Notes under the pieces: model-generated
Told to the model about the DNA's origin: nothing
The model's database searches: none
The model's input: only the letters and a program-made list of their open reading frames with translations
Source: Corynebacterium auris
GTDB lineage: Bacteria > Actinomycetota > Actinomycetes > Mycobacteriales > Mycobacteriaceae
DNA: 64,000 nt
Reading direction: 5' to 3'
NCBI RefSeq assembly: GCF_030408575.1
Contig: NZ_CP047047.1
Location: forward strand, 1,847,991 to 1,911,990
Made by a program: the position numbers and the translations under genes
Shown: in pieces, positions 51,565 to 64,000 of the stretch
Numbering within the stretch: position 1 is the first letter of the stretch
How the letters are laid out: the number at the start of each line of letters is the position of its first letter

Positions 51565-54096
51565 TTAGCCGAGGCCCTGTAAGGGTGCCGTCCGCGCCGC
51601 AGCGCGGGCCGGAATCACCGCGGCAACCAGCCCGACCAGTAACGCCCCGACGATCAGCACGGCGAGTTGCGCGTAGGCGATTGCGAAACGGTCCAGCGCG
51701 GCATCGTCGGCTACGACCCGGGAGAAACCGTAGCCCAGCCACACCCCCACAACCGTGCCCGACAGGGCCCCGGCCAGGGCGATGACGACCGACTCCAGGA
51801 CGATCATCGCCCGCACCTGTCCGCGCTGCATCCCCACGGCGCGCAGCATGCCGAACTCTCGGCGCCGCTCCGTGATCGACAGCGCCAGCGTGTTCACGAT
51901 CCCGAGGATCGCCACGACCACCGACAGCGCCAGCAGCGCGTAGACGATCGTGAGCAGCTGATTAACCGCGCCTGCGTTGGCCTCCTTAAACTCTTCGCGG
52001 TCCATGACCTGCAACACGGCGTAGGGGTCGACCACATCCCGCAGCTTCTCGACGGCCTCGGCACCGTCCACCCCTTCCTCGAACGTCACCCACGTCTGCT
52101 GGCGGAACCACTCGTGCTCCGGCACGAGCTCGCGCGCGGTCACCGCTGAGACAGCCGCCTGGGTGTAAACCTCGTTGTCGTCCCACGTGGCTAAGACCTG
52201 AACGCGCACTGGCTCCGGTGCCAGCGGCGAGGCCACCTCAACGATGTCACCGACCCGCAGGCCGAGGTCCTCGGCCCGGTCGTGGCGCAGCCCCACGCCC
52301 GGCTCGCGCAGCAACCTGTCAAAGTCGCCGTCGATGACCTCGATGTTGAGCCCGACGGACGGGTCGTCCGCCGCCACAGCCGTCACCGGGTTTTCGGCGG
52401 GACCGACGTTTTCGATGCCGATCGGCGCGAACAACGAACTCGTGGTGCCTGCGACCACGTCGAGCCTCTCGATCTCCTCCACGAGGGCGGCGGGGACCCC
52501 GGACGGGGAGACCATCCCGGCGCTGACGACGGCGTCGGCGCGCAGCCCTTCGTCAACCGCGCCGTACACCGAGTCCTTCATCGTGGCGCCGAGGATGCTC
52601 ACCGCGGCCACGAGGGTCACGCCCAGGGTGAGGGCGAAGGCCGTCGAGGCGGTGCGCCGCGGGTTGCGCGCGAGGTTCGTCCCGGCCAGGGTGACCAGCA
52701 CGTTGCCGCGCTTCGGGGCGCGGCTCAACAGGGCGCGCGTCAGCCACGCCGAGCTCAGCAGCCAGCCGAGGATGAGGCCGACCGCGCCGCCGCCCAGAAG
52801 ACCGAACCGGACAGAGGACTCCGCGTCGATGGCCACGGCCGCCGCCGTCGCGGCCACACCCGCCACCAGGGTGACGAGGCCAATGATGGTACGCACGCGG
52901 AGGGGCTGGTCCGATGATGCCTCGCCCGAGCGCATCGCCTGCACGGGCGGCACCGCCCCTGCTCGTCGGGCGGGAGCCCAGGCTGCGAGGACCGTCACCA
53001 GCACCCCGACAACCAAGGCCACCACGACAGCCTGCCACGTTACCGCGAGACCGCCGCTGGGCAGGCCGAACCCGGCGGCGTCGAGGCCCCACATGGCAGC
53101 CGCCACGAGGCCCGCCCCAAAGGCGACGCCCAGCAGGGAGCCCGCCAGGCCGATGACGACGGCTTCGGCGACGACAGACACGGTGAGTTGCCGGCGCGAC
53201 AGGCCCAGCGCCCGCAGCAGCGCCAGCTCCTTGATGCGCTGCGCGACGGTCATGGAGAACGTGTTGGCGATAATGAAGGCGCCCACGAACAGCGCGATCG
53301 TGCCGAAAGCTCCGATGACATAGGTGAGGAAGGACAGGTCGTCCCGGAGATCCTCCGAGTCAATCTCGGCGGCGCGCTCCCCGGTAAGGACCTCCGCCCC
53401 CGGTAGTGCCCGCTCGATCTCCCGCATGACGTCGTCTACCGCGGCCCCGTCCTCGACGTCGACCGCAAGCATCACGACGTTCTCGCCGGTCGCAAACTCC
53501 TCCCAGTACTGCTCCTGCGGGATGGTCACGGCGGCGAAGCCGCCGACGGCAAAGCCGTAGTCAGCGATCCCGTCGATGGTGAACGTGTGGCGGCCGTTGT
53601 CGTCGATGACGACGATATCGTCGCCGACCTCCACGCCGTTGTCCTCCGCGGTCGTGGAGTTAAGAACCGCGCGACCCGGAGCGCTCGGCGCACTTCTTTC
53701 GACGAGCGTTTCGCCGCTGTCGACGACGCGCTGGTCCTGGGGCGTATAGGGGAACAGGTGCGCCCCGGCGCCGCCTGTGCGCACCGGGGAGTCGTCGACA
53801 AGCAGCGCGATCAGCTGCTCGTCGACAACCTCGACTCTGGCGACGCCGGTGAGCCCGCGCACCGAGGCAGAATCGTCGCGGCCGACGGGTGTGCCCTCCC
53901 CTGCGCGGACGACGACGTCGGCGCCGCGGAACTGGGAAGTGATGATGTCGTCGAAGTTGGAGGCCATCGTTTCGGAAAGCATGAAGCCGCCGGCGACAAA
54001 GCCCGTGCCGAGGACGACGGCGATAAGCGAAAGGATAAAACGCGTCAGGTTGGCGCGGATCGTGCGCCAGCTGAGGAGGAAAAGTGTGGGGTTCAT
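51565..54096 (-). CDS. ABC transporter permease, duplicated FtsX/MacB type (module B)
   Basis: An 843-residue protein. An N-terminal helix and extracytoplasmic MacB-like domain (~15-240), three helices of an FtsX domain (~265-380), a pair of central helices, a second periplasmic domain and a final FtsX domain (~720-840) give 10 helices. Such exporters move lipids, lipoproteins, peptides or antibiotics. It starts 2 bases after the ATPase stop. It is a clear paralogue of the permease at 54988-57540 with the same GLALLRALG/EFGMLRAVGMQRGQVR-type coupling helices. Confidence 0.88.
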   Translation of the reverse strand: MNPTLFLLSWRTIRANLTRFILSLIAVVLGTGFVAGGFMLSETMASNFDDIITSQFRGADVVVRAGEGTPVGRDDSASVRGLTGVARVEVVDEQLIALLVDDSPVRTGGAGAHLFPYTPQDQRVVDSGETLVERSAPSAPGRAVLNSTTAEDNGVEVGDDIVVIDDNGRHTFTIDGIADYGFAVGGFAAVTIPQEQYWEEFATGENVVMLAVDVEDGAAVDDVMREIERALPGAEVLTGERAAEIDSEDLRDDLSFLTYVIGAFGTIALFVGAFIIANTFSMTVAQRIKELALLRALGLSRRQLTVSVVAEAVVIGLAGSLLGVAFGAGLVAAAMWGLDAAGFGLPSGGLAVTWQAVVVALVVGVLVTVLAAWAPARRAGAVPPVQAMRSGEASSDQPLRVRTIIGLVTLVAGVAATAAAVAIDAESSVRFGLLGGGAVGLILGWLLSSAWLTRALLSRAPKRGNVLVTLAGTNLARNPRRTASTAFALTLGVTLVAAVSILGATMKDSVYGAVDEGLRADAVVSAGMVSPSGVPAALVEEIERLDVVAGTTSSLFAPIGIENVGPAENPVTAVAADDPSVGLNIEVIDGDFDRLLREPGVGLRHDRAEDLGLRVGDIVEVASPLAPEPVRVQVLATWDDNEVYTQAAVSAVTARELVPEHEWFRQQTWVTFEEGVDGAEAVEKLRDVVDPYAVLQVMDREEFKEANAGAVNQLLTIVYALLALSVVVAILGIVNTLALSITERRREFGMLRAVGMQRGQVRAMIVLESVVIALAGALSGTVVGVWLGYGFSRVVADDAALDRFAIAYAQLAVLIVGALLVGLVAAVIPARAAARTAPLQGLG

Positions 54097-54098
54097 GG

Positions 54099-54845
54099 CT
54101 ACTCAATTCCCGCCATGATGGTCAGGATGCTTTCCGCGGTGGGCGCGTTCAGCTCGTCGACAAGCTGGCCGTCGACGAGGAAAATGACGCGGTCGGCGTA
54201 GCTTGCGGCGCGTGCGTCGTGGGTGACGATCACCACCGTTTGCTCGTACGTGTCGGCGGCTGTGCGCAGCAGCTCGAGGACCTCCGCCGAGGAGTTGGAG
54301 TCGAGGTTGCCCGTGGGCTCGTCGCCGAAGATAATGTCGGGCCTGCCCACGACGGCCCGCGCGCACGCGACGCGCTGTTGCTGCCCGCCCGATAGCTCCG
54401 CGGGCCGGTGGGCCAGGCGGTGCTCGATGCCGAAGCGCCGCACGACCTCACCGAACCACTCCTGGTCGAGCGTCCGCCCGGCGATCCTCGCGGGCAGCGT
54501 GATGTTCTCCGCCGCGGTGAGCGTGGGCACGAGGTTGAACGACTGGAAGATGAAGCCGACGCGGTCCCGTCGCAGCTCTGTAAGCTGCGCCTCGTCGAGG
54601 GTGGACACGTCCGTCTCACCCAGGAAGATCTGGCCGCCGCTGGGCTGGTCGAGCCCGGCCATGCAGTGCATGAGGGTGGACTTCCCGGAGCCGGACGGGC
54701 CCATAATCGCGGTGAACTTGCCGGCTTCGAACTCGACGGAGACCCCGCCGAGCGCGCTGACGGCAGTGTCACCAAATCCGTAGGTTTTCTGAAGATGAAC
54801 GGCGCGGGCGGCGGGGCGCCGCACGGCCGACGCTGGAGACGTCAT
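54099..54845 (-). CDS. ABC transporter ATP-binding protein, MacB/LolD type (module B)
   Basis: A 248-residue ATPase. Walker [39 protein letters not shown], signature [15 protein letters not shown], Walker [17 protein letters not shown] and H-loop [13 protein letters not shown] follow the LolD pattern. ATG 54845 is used; the longer frame lacks support. Confidence 0.95.
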   Translation of the reverse strand: MTSPASAVRRPAARAVHLQKTYGFGDTAVSALGGVSVEFEAGKFTAIMGPSGSGKSTLMHCMAGLDQPSGGQIFLGETDVSTLDEAQLTELRRDRVGFIFQSFNLVPTLTAAENITLPARIAGRTLDQEWFGEVVRRFGIEHRLAHRPAELSGGQQQRVACARAVVGRPDIIFGDEPTGNLDSNSSAEVLELLRTAADTYEQTVVIVTHDARAASYADRVIFLVDGQLVDELNAPTAESILTIMAGIE

Positions 54846-54938
54846 GAGAATCTCTTTCTGCGAGGAGGCGGAACATGCTGCTGTTGCGCATGCTCTGTCA
54901 GCCTCGCTCACGCACGACATCTCACACATCGGTTAAAG

Positions 54939-54970
54939 CCCTGAAGCATCCCCCCATTTTTTGTTCAGGG
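54939..54970 (-). terminator. Weak hairpin after module A permease
   Basis: CCCTGAA/TTCAGGG (54939-54945, 54964-54970) forms a 7-bp stem with an 18-base loop; on the minus strand only CTTT follows. It lies between the two ABC modules. Confidence 0.35.
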
Positions 54971-54987
54971 TTGTCCCCGACTTCTTT

Positions 54988-57540
54988 TTAGTCCGCGATT
55001 GCGTCCAAAGGCGGCGTCGCCGCCGCCCGCTGCGCCGGCCACAGCGCGGCGAGGATCCCCACGACGAGCGAGCCGAGAAGCATCACGACGACGAGCGGCC
55101 ACGGCACCACGAGCTCGTTCAGTCCCTGCTCACGCAGGACGGTCAGGAAGGCCCACCCCAAGCCAAGCCCCAGAAGGATCCCGGCGACGGCCCCGAACAC
55201 CGCCATCTGGACGGATTCGAGGATGATCAGGGTCCGCACCTGCCCGCGCTGTGTCCCCACGGCGCGCAGCATCCCGATTTCCTGGCGGCGCTCGATGACC
55301 GAGAGCGTCAGCGTGTTCACGATACCGAGCACGGCGATGACCACGGCGAGCGAAAGCAGCGCGTAGAGGATGAAGAGCATTTGATCGATCATCGCGCCGA
55401 TCTCGCCGCTCATCTCCTCGGGCGAGCGCACCTGCGCCACGATGTACGGCTGGGCGGCCTCCTCCAGGTTCGCGCGCAGCTCCTCCGGTTCGACGGTGCC
55501 GTCGCCGTTGACCCCGAGCATCTGAATGGTCAGCGTCGACTCAGGCACGAGCTTTACCGCCGTGTCGCGGCTCACGGCCACCCCCTGGAGCAGGGTGCTG
55601 GGCTCGAAGACCCCGCCGAGCGTCACCTCCACCGTTTCGGCGGAGATCCCCGGCGCCCCCACCGCGATCGTGTCGCCGACGGACCAGCCGCGCTCCTGCG
55701 CGTACTCGCGCGGGGCGATTACCGTGTTCTCGTCCACGAGCGCCTGACCTTCTGTGATGTCGAGGACGAACAGGTCAGATGGGTTTCCAGAGAACACCGG
55801 CGTGGCGCCGTAGGGGCCGAAGCTGTAGCTGTACTCTCCATCGACGGTGACGGGGGCTTCGCTGTAGGTGACCACCTCGGCGACCCCCGCGGTCTCGCGC
55901 ACCTCCGCGGACAGCTCCGCCGGCAGCGGGAAGGGGCCGGTCACGGGGCCGGAGAGGATAAACTCGGAGCGGACCTCGCTGCGCGAGATCTCCGCCACCG
56001 ATTCCCGCATGGATGCGCCCAGCATCCCGATGATGGCCACGAGCGCGACGCCGAGCATGAGGGCGAAGGCCGTGGCGCTGGTGCGCCGGGGATTGCGCCG
56101 CGTGTTCGTCGCCGCCAGCTTTCCGACGCTCCCAAAAGGCGCCCCGATCAACCGCCCGAAGGGCGGGACGAGGGGCAGGCTGAACGCCGGGCCCGCCAGG
56201 AACAGGCCCGCGATGGTGCCCACCGCCGCCACCCCGACGAGGATCGCCCGGTTGCGCACCGTGCCGTCCTCCCAGGCGATTCCCCCGACCGCAGCCGCAA
56301 TACCCGCGGCGATAAGGACCACTCCGACCCAGGTACGCGCGGCCAGCGGCTGGGGGGCCGCCGACTCCCCGGAGCGCATCGCCTCGACGGGGCGTACCCG
56401 CCCCGCCCGCCGCGCCGGCGCCCACGCCGAGACAAGCGTCACGGCGGTGCCCACAACGATGGGCACGACAACGGCGTCAACGCTCAGCCCCAGCCCGCCG
56501 GGCGGCAGTTCCATGCCGTTAGCGTCCATGACCGCCTTGATGAGCGCGACGAGCCCGGCGCCGACGACCACGCCGACCGCCGAGCCGATCAGCCCCACGA
56601 TGAGGGCCTCGACCGACACCGAGCGGGTGATCTGCCCGCGCGAGGCGCCCAACGCGCGCAGAAGCGCGAACTCCTTGGTGCGCTGGGCAACGATCATGGA
56701 GAAGGTGTTGGCGATGAGGAAGGTGCCAACGAGCAGACCGACGAGGCCGAAGGCCACGAGGAAGTAACTGACAAAGTTCAGCCCCTCCCGGATCGCCTCC
56801 TCCGCCTCCTGGGCGGTTGCCTCCCCAGTCTCGATGCTGAGGTCGGGGTGCGCGGCTCGTAAGGCGTCGACAAGCGATTCCGCGCTGACCCCCTCGGCCG
56901 CGGAGACGAGCGCCTCGGGCGCGGTCTCGTCCTCGCGGTAGAACTCGATGTATGTCGACGGCGTGGTCAAAAGCGCCACGGAGGACGACGGCGTGAGCTC
57001 GTCTGTGTAGTAGCCGACGACGGTGTAGTCGCGGCGGGAGTTCGGGTCGACGACGATGAGTTCCTCGCCGATCCCGATACCGTAGGCCTCGGCGGCGTTG
57101 GCGTTGACAACGGCCTCCCCGCGTACGGCGGGCTCGGCGCCCTCCACTACCTCCGGCGCGGCGGCGACGGCCTCGTCCGGCCCGTAGTAGATGCCCACGG
57201 TGGACACGCCCTGCGAGGTCTGGATAGTCGTCTCGTCCGCGCGCGCGGCCACGACGACCGTTGTGCCGCTGGCGTTGACGTTCCCGGCCTCCGGGTAGCC
57301 CTCCATCTCGTCGAGGACGGCAAGGTCGACGCCCGCGCTTCCCTCGCCCGGGCGGACGACAGCCCCGACTCCGTCGTAGCGCGAGCCGACAGCCTGGTCG
57401 AAGGTGCGCTCCAGCATGTTCGTGAACATGAGGGAGCCTGCGATAAAGGCGGTGCCGAGCACGACGGCGAGCACCGTCAGCGCCAGGCGAAGCTTATGGG
57501 CGGCGATGTTGCGCAGCGACACCCGCATCATGGTGGACAC
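54988..57540 (-). CDS. ABC transporter permease, duplicated FtsX/MacB type (module A)
   Basis: An 850-residue paralogue of the permease of module B with the same order of domains. The first MacB-like domain is ~20-230, first FtsX ~250-370, central helices ~400-440, second ectodomain ~490-720, last FtsX ~730-850. EFALLRALGASRGQITRSVSVEALI and QEIGMLRAVGTQRGQVRTLIILE are the coupling segments. It starts 2 bases after the ATPase stop. Confidence 0.88.
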   Translation of the reverse strand: MSTMMRVSLRNIAAHKLRLALTVLAVVLGTAFIAGSLMFTNMLERTFDQAVGSRYDGVGAVVRPGEGSAGVDLAVLDEMEGYPEAGNVNASGTTVVVAARADETTIQTSQGVSTVGIYYGPDEAVAAAPEVVEGAEPAVRGEAVVNANAAEAYGIGIGEELIVVDPNSRRDYTVVGYYTDELTPSSSVALLTTPSTYIEFYREDETAPEALVSAAEGVSAESLVDALRAAHPDLSIETGEATAQEAEEAIREGLNFVSYFLVAFGLVGLLVGTFLIANTFSMIVAQRTKEFALLRALGASRGQITRSVSVEALIVGLIGSAVGVVVGAGLVALIKAVMDANGMELPPGGLGLSVDAVVVPIVVGTAVTLVSAWAPARRAGRVRPVEAMRSGESAAPQPLAARTWVGVVLIAAGIAAAVGGIAWEDGTVRNRAILVGVAAVGTIAGLFLAGPAFSLPLVPPFGRLIGAPFGSVGKLAATNTRRNPRRTSATAFALMLGVALVAIIGMLGASMRESVAEISRSEVRSEFILSGPVTGPFPLPAELSAEVRETAGVAEVVTYSEAPVTVDGEYSYSFGPYGATPVFSGNPSDLFVLDITEGQALVDENTVIAPREYAQERGWSVGDTIAVGAPGISAETVEVTLGGVFEPSTLLQGVAVSRDTAVKLVPESTLTIQMLGVNGDGTVEPEELRANLEEAAQPYIVAQVRSPEEMSGEIGAMIDQMLFILYALLSLAVVIAVLGIVNTLTLSVIERRQEIGMLRAVGTQRGQVRTLIILESVQMAVFGAVAGILLGLGLGWAFLTVLREQGLNELVVPWPLVVVMLLGSLVVGILAALWPAQRAAATPPLDAIAD

Positions 57541-57542
57541 GG

Positions 57543-58307
57543 CTATCCCTCGATCCCGGACATCACCTGGAGGATGGCGTCGATCGTGGGCTCGCGCAGC
57601 TCGTCGACGATCCGCCCGTCGCGAAGGAACACCACCCGGTCCGCGTAGGAGGCGGCCCGGGCGTCGTGAGTGACGATCACCACGGTCTGTTCGTCCTCAT
57701 CGACGGCGTGGCGCAGGATGTCCAGGACCTCCCGGCTCGCGTTGGAGTCCAGGTTGCCCGTGGGCTCGTCGCCGAAGATCAGCTCGGGCCGGCTCACGAG
57801 CGCGCGGGCGCAGGCAACGCGCTGCTGTTGCCCACCGGACAGTTCACTGGGCCGGTGGCTCAGCCGCTTCGCCAGGCCGAGCCGCGCCGTCACCTCGTCG
57901 AACCACTCCTGGTCAACGCTGCGCCCGGCGATGTCCGTGGGCAGCGTGATGTTCTCCGCCGCGGTCAGTGTGGGCACGAGGTTGAAGGACTGGAAGATAA
58001 AGCCGAGCCGGTCGCGCCGCAGGGCGGTCAGCTCCTTCTCGCCCAACCCGGCTAGGTCGGTGCCGCCGATGTACGCTGCTCCCGACGTAAAAGAGTCGAG
58101 CCCCGCCATCGTGTGCATCAGCGTGGATTTCCCGGAGCCGGACGGCCCCATGATCGCGGTGAACTCCCCGGCTGCAAACTCAACGCTCAACGAGTCCAGG
58201 GCCACCACCTCGGTTTCGCCTTCCCCGTAGGTTTTCACGAGGTCGACGGCGCGCGCGGCCGCGTCTCGACGCCCCTCCGGCGCCCTGTCAAGCGAGTGCC
58301 GTCCCAT
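57543..58307 (-). CDS. ABC transporter ATP-binding protein, MacB/LolD type (module A)
   Basis: A 254-residue ATPase highly similar to the module B ATPase from Walker A ([19 protein letters not shown]) to the end (VSGIEG versus MAGIE). [17 protein letters not shown] and [19 protein letters not shown] are the signature and Walker B. AAGGGGCAGC precedes the ATG. Likely the start of the four-gene cluster. Confidence 0.95.
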   Translation of the reverse strand: MGRHSLDRAPEGRRDAAARAVDLVKTYGEGETEVVALDSLSVEFAAGEFTAIMGPSGSGKSTLMHTMAGLDSFTSGAAYIGGTDLAGLGEKELTALRRDRLGFIFQSFNLVPTLTAAENITLPTDIAGRSVDQEWFDEVTARLGLAKRLSHRPSELSGGQQQRVACARALVSRPELIFGDEPTGNLDSNASREVLDILRHAVDEDEQTVVIVTHDARAASYADRVVFLRDGRIVDELREPTIDAILQVMSGIEG

Positions 58308-58364
58308 GCTGCCCCTTCCCTGACCGGCCGAAAGTTACCTTTCCGAGGGTACCGCCTCAATACG

Positions 58365-58402
58365 CCGAAGGAGCGTGCCCTGGGTGGGTCACGCTCCTTC
58401 GG
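58365..58402. terminator. 13-bp hairpin downstream of 5S rRNA
   Basis: CCGAAGGAGCGTG (58365-58377) pairs perfectly with 58390-58402. A T run follows on the plus strand only; on the rrn strand the hairpin stands without one. It is nonetheless the likely end of the rrn transcript. Confidence 0.6.
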
Positions 58403-58424
58403 TGTTGTTTTTGTGAAGTTGTTG

Positions 58425-58543
58425 GGTCGGCGGTAACTTACTCTCCCACCCCCTCCCGGGGGCAGTACCATCAGCGCGGGCGGGCTTAGCTTCCGGGTTC
58501 GGAATGGGTCCGGGCGTTTCCCCGCCGCCATCAACCACCGACA
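58425..58543 (-). rRNA. rrf: 5S ribosomal RNA
   Basis: About 119 bases. The minus strand holds GAAACGCCCGGACCCATTCC, CCGAACCCGGAAGCTAAGCC and GATGGTACTGCCCCC...GGGAGAGTA, the conserved 5S helices. The two ends (GTCGGTGG and CCGCCGAC) pair. Confidence 0.9.
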
Positions 58544-58674
58544 CAGTCGTGGGACGTTATGAACACCATGATGTGTTTTTTGTTGGCCCGCGTGTGTATA
58601 GGGGTGGTGTGTCAGATACTGCATAGTGGACGCGTGCACGGTTCGTCGTGTTTTTTTGTTTGGGTTGTGTTGGT

Positions 58675-63612
<4,938 letters not shown>

Positions 63613-64000
63613 AGTTTCGACAAGAAACAGGCCGTGAAAAGCCCAAACCCAACCAAAACAAACCAACACCACCACAACCCCACACAAAGCAGGACTACAG
63701 CAGAACTGGCCATCCAAAAATTACCAACCACCCCCCAACCCGACGAGGGCACAACAAAAAAAAGGGGGGCGGCACAAAGTATCTGCAAAAACGCGAATCA
63801 ATCACGCACCACAAACACCAACAAAGCAGCATCCCATCAATGGTTCAGACACCACCCGCCGGCACACACCAACCACCACCACAAAACAGCAGCAGCCAGC
63901 GCAAGCAGCACACAACCAACCCACAAACAAAAGTACATTGGCACACTATCGAGTTCTCACACAACACACGCACACCACAACCACCCCACCAAACAGGGCA
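63613..64000 (-). promoter_or_regulatory. rrn leader region
   Basis: About 390 bases with no gene. Like the spacer it is A/C rich on the plus strand. It contains a 20-base element (63944-63963) similar to that before 23S, probably part of antitermination or processing signals. I could not place a promoter with confidence; it may lie beyond the window. Confidence 0.6.

Overview
The window reads as chromosomal DNA of a high-GC mycolate-type actinobacterium, most likely a Corynebacterium. The reasons are gene order and content. There is an SsbB-like gene upstream of ettA, an SDR next to orn that fits the mycolate reductase cmrA, a nrdHIE-gntR1-nrdF-ctaD block ordered as in C. glutamicum (without ferritin), and a block running from an lprD-like gene through rdgB-rph-murI-rhomboid-clpS to pncB-dinG that matches M. 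tuberculosis Rv1343c-Rv1329c. Many genes have a TANNNT -10 element only 6-8 bases before the start codon, i.e. leaderless transcripts, which are common in this group. The species cannot be named from sequence reading alone.

Layout. 1-9.4 kb: ettA (cut by the window edge), a second SSB, a fused CopD/CtaG copper and oxidase-assembly protein, tRNA-Arg, two tiny acidic ORFs, an MHS-type transporter, a small membrane protein with a winged-helix regulator, four 73-bp tandem repeats, a zinc alcohol dehydrogenase, cmrA, orn and tRNA-His. 9.6-13.8 kb: a manganese or zinc ABC importer operon ending in a DtxR/MntR-type regulator. 13.9-17 kb: an L,D-transpeptidase, tRNA-Lys, pncA, a DUF3618 protein, a peroxiredoxin and tRNA-Leu. 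17-29 kb: the conserved rdgB-rph-murI-clpS-pncB-dinG-serB block. 29.0-30.5 kb: an intact IS3-family element inserted exactly in the loop of a 17-bp perfect palindrome. 30.5-38 kb: ctaD and the class Ib ribonucleotide reductase genes with a double NrdR box, gntR1 and a cysteine-free L36. 38-43.4 kb: nadE, a fructosamine-kinase-like gene, and bioA-bioF-bioD-ogt packed as an operon.

43.4-45.8 kb is an acquired island. It holds decayed transposase fragments around an Erm-type 23S rRNA methyltransferase whose leader peptide and mutually exclusive hairpins look like a complete translational attenuator. Two identical tRNA-Ala genes follow. 46-51.5 kb holds a DsbA-like/MauE-like thiol-redox pair, pgm, a two-gene CrcB fluoride channel, and a DHA2-type drug transporter preceded by a 24-codon leader ORF ending in a Pro-Pro-Gly motif. 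51.6-58.3 kb holds two tandem paralogous MacB/FtsX-type ABC modules. 58.4-64 kb is an rrn operon on the minus strand (16S-23S-5S) with no spacer tRNA.

Themes that connect genes: NAD salvage and synthesis (pncA, pncB, nadE), deoxynucleotide supply (nrdHIEF, rdgB), metal and redox control (mnt operon, copD/ctaG, bcp, DsbA/MauE), and macrolide resistance whose target, the 23S rRNA, is encoded in the same window with an unaltered adenine at the position equivalent to E. coli A2058. All calls come from reading the sequence; no database search was run.
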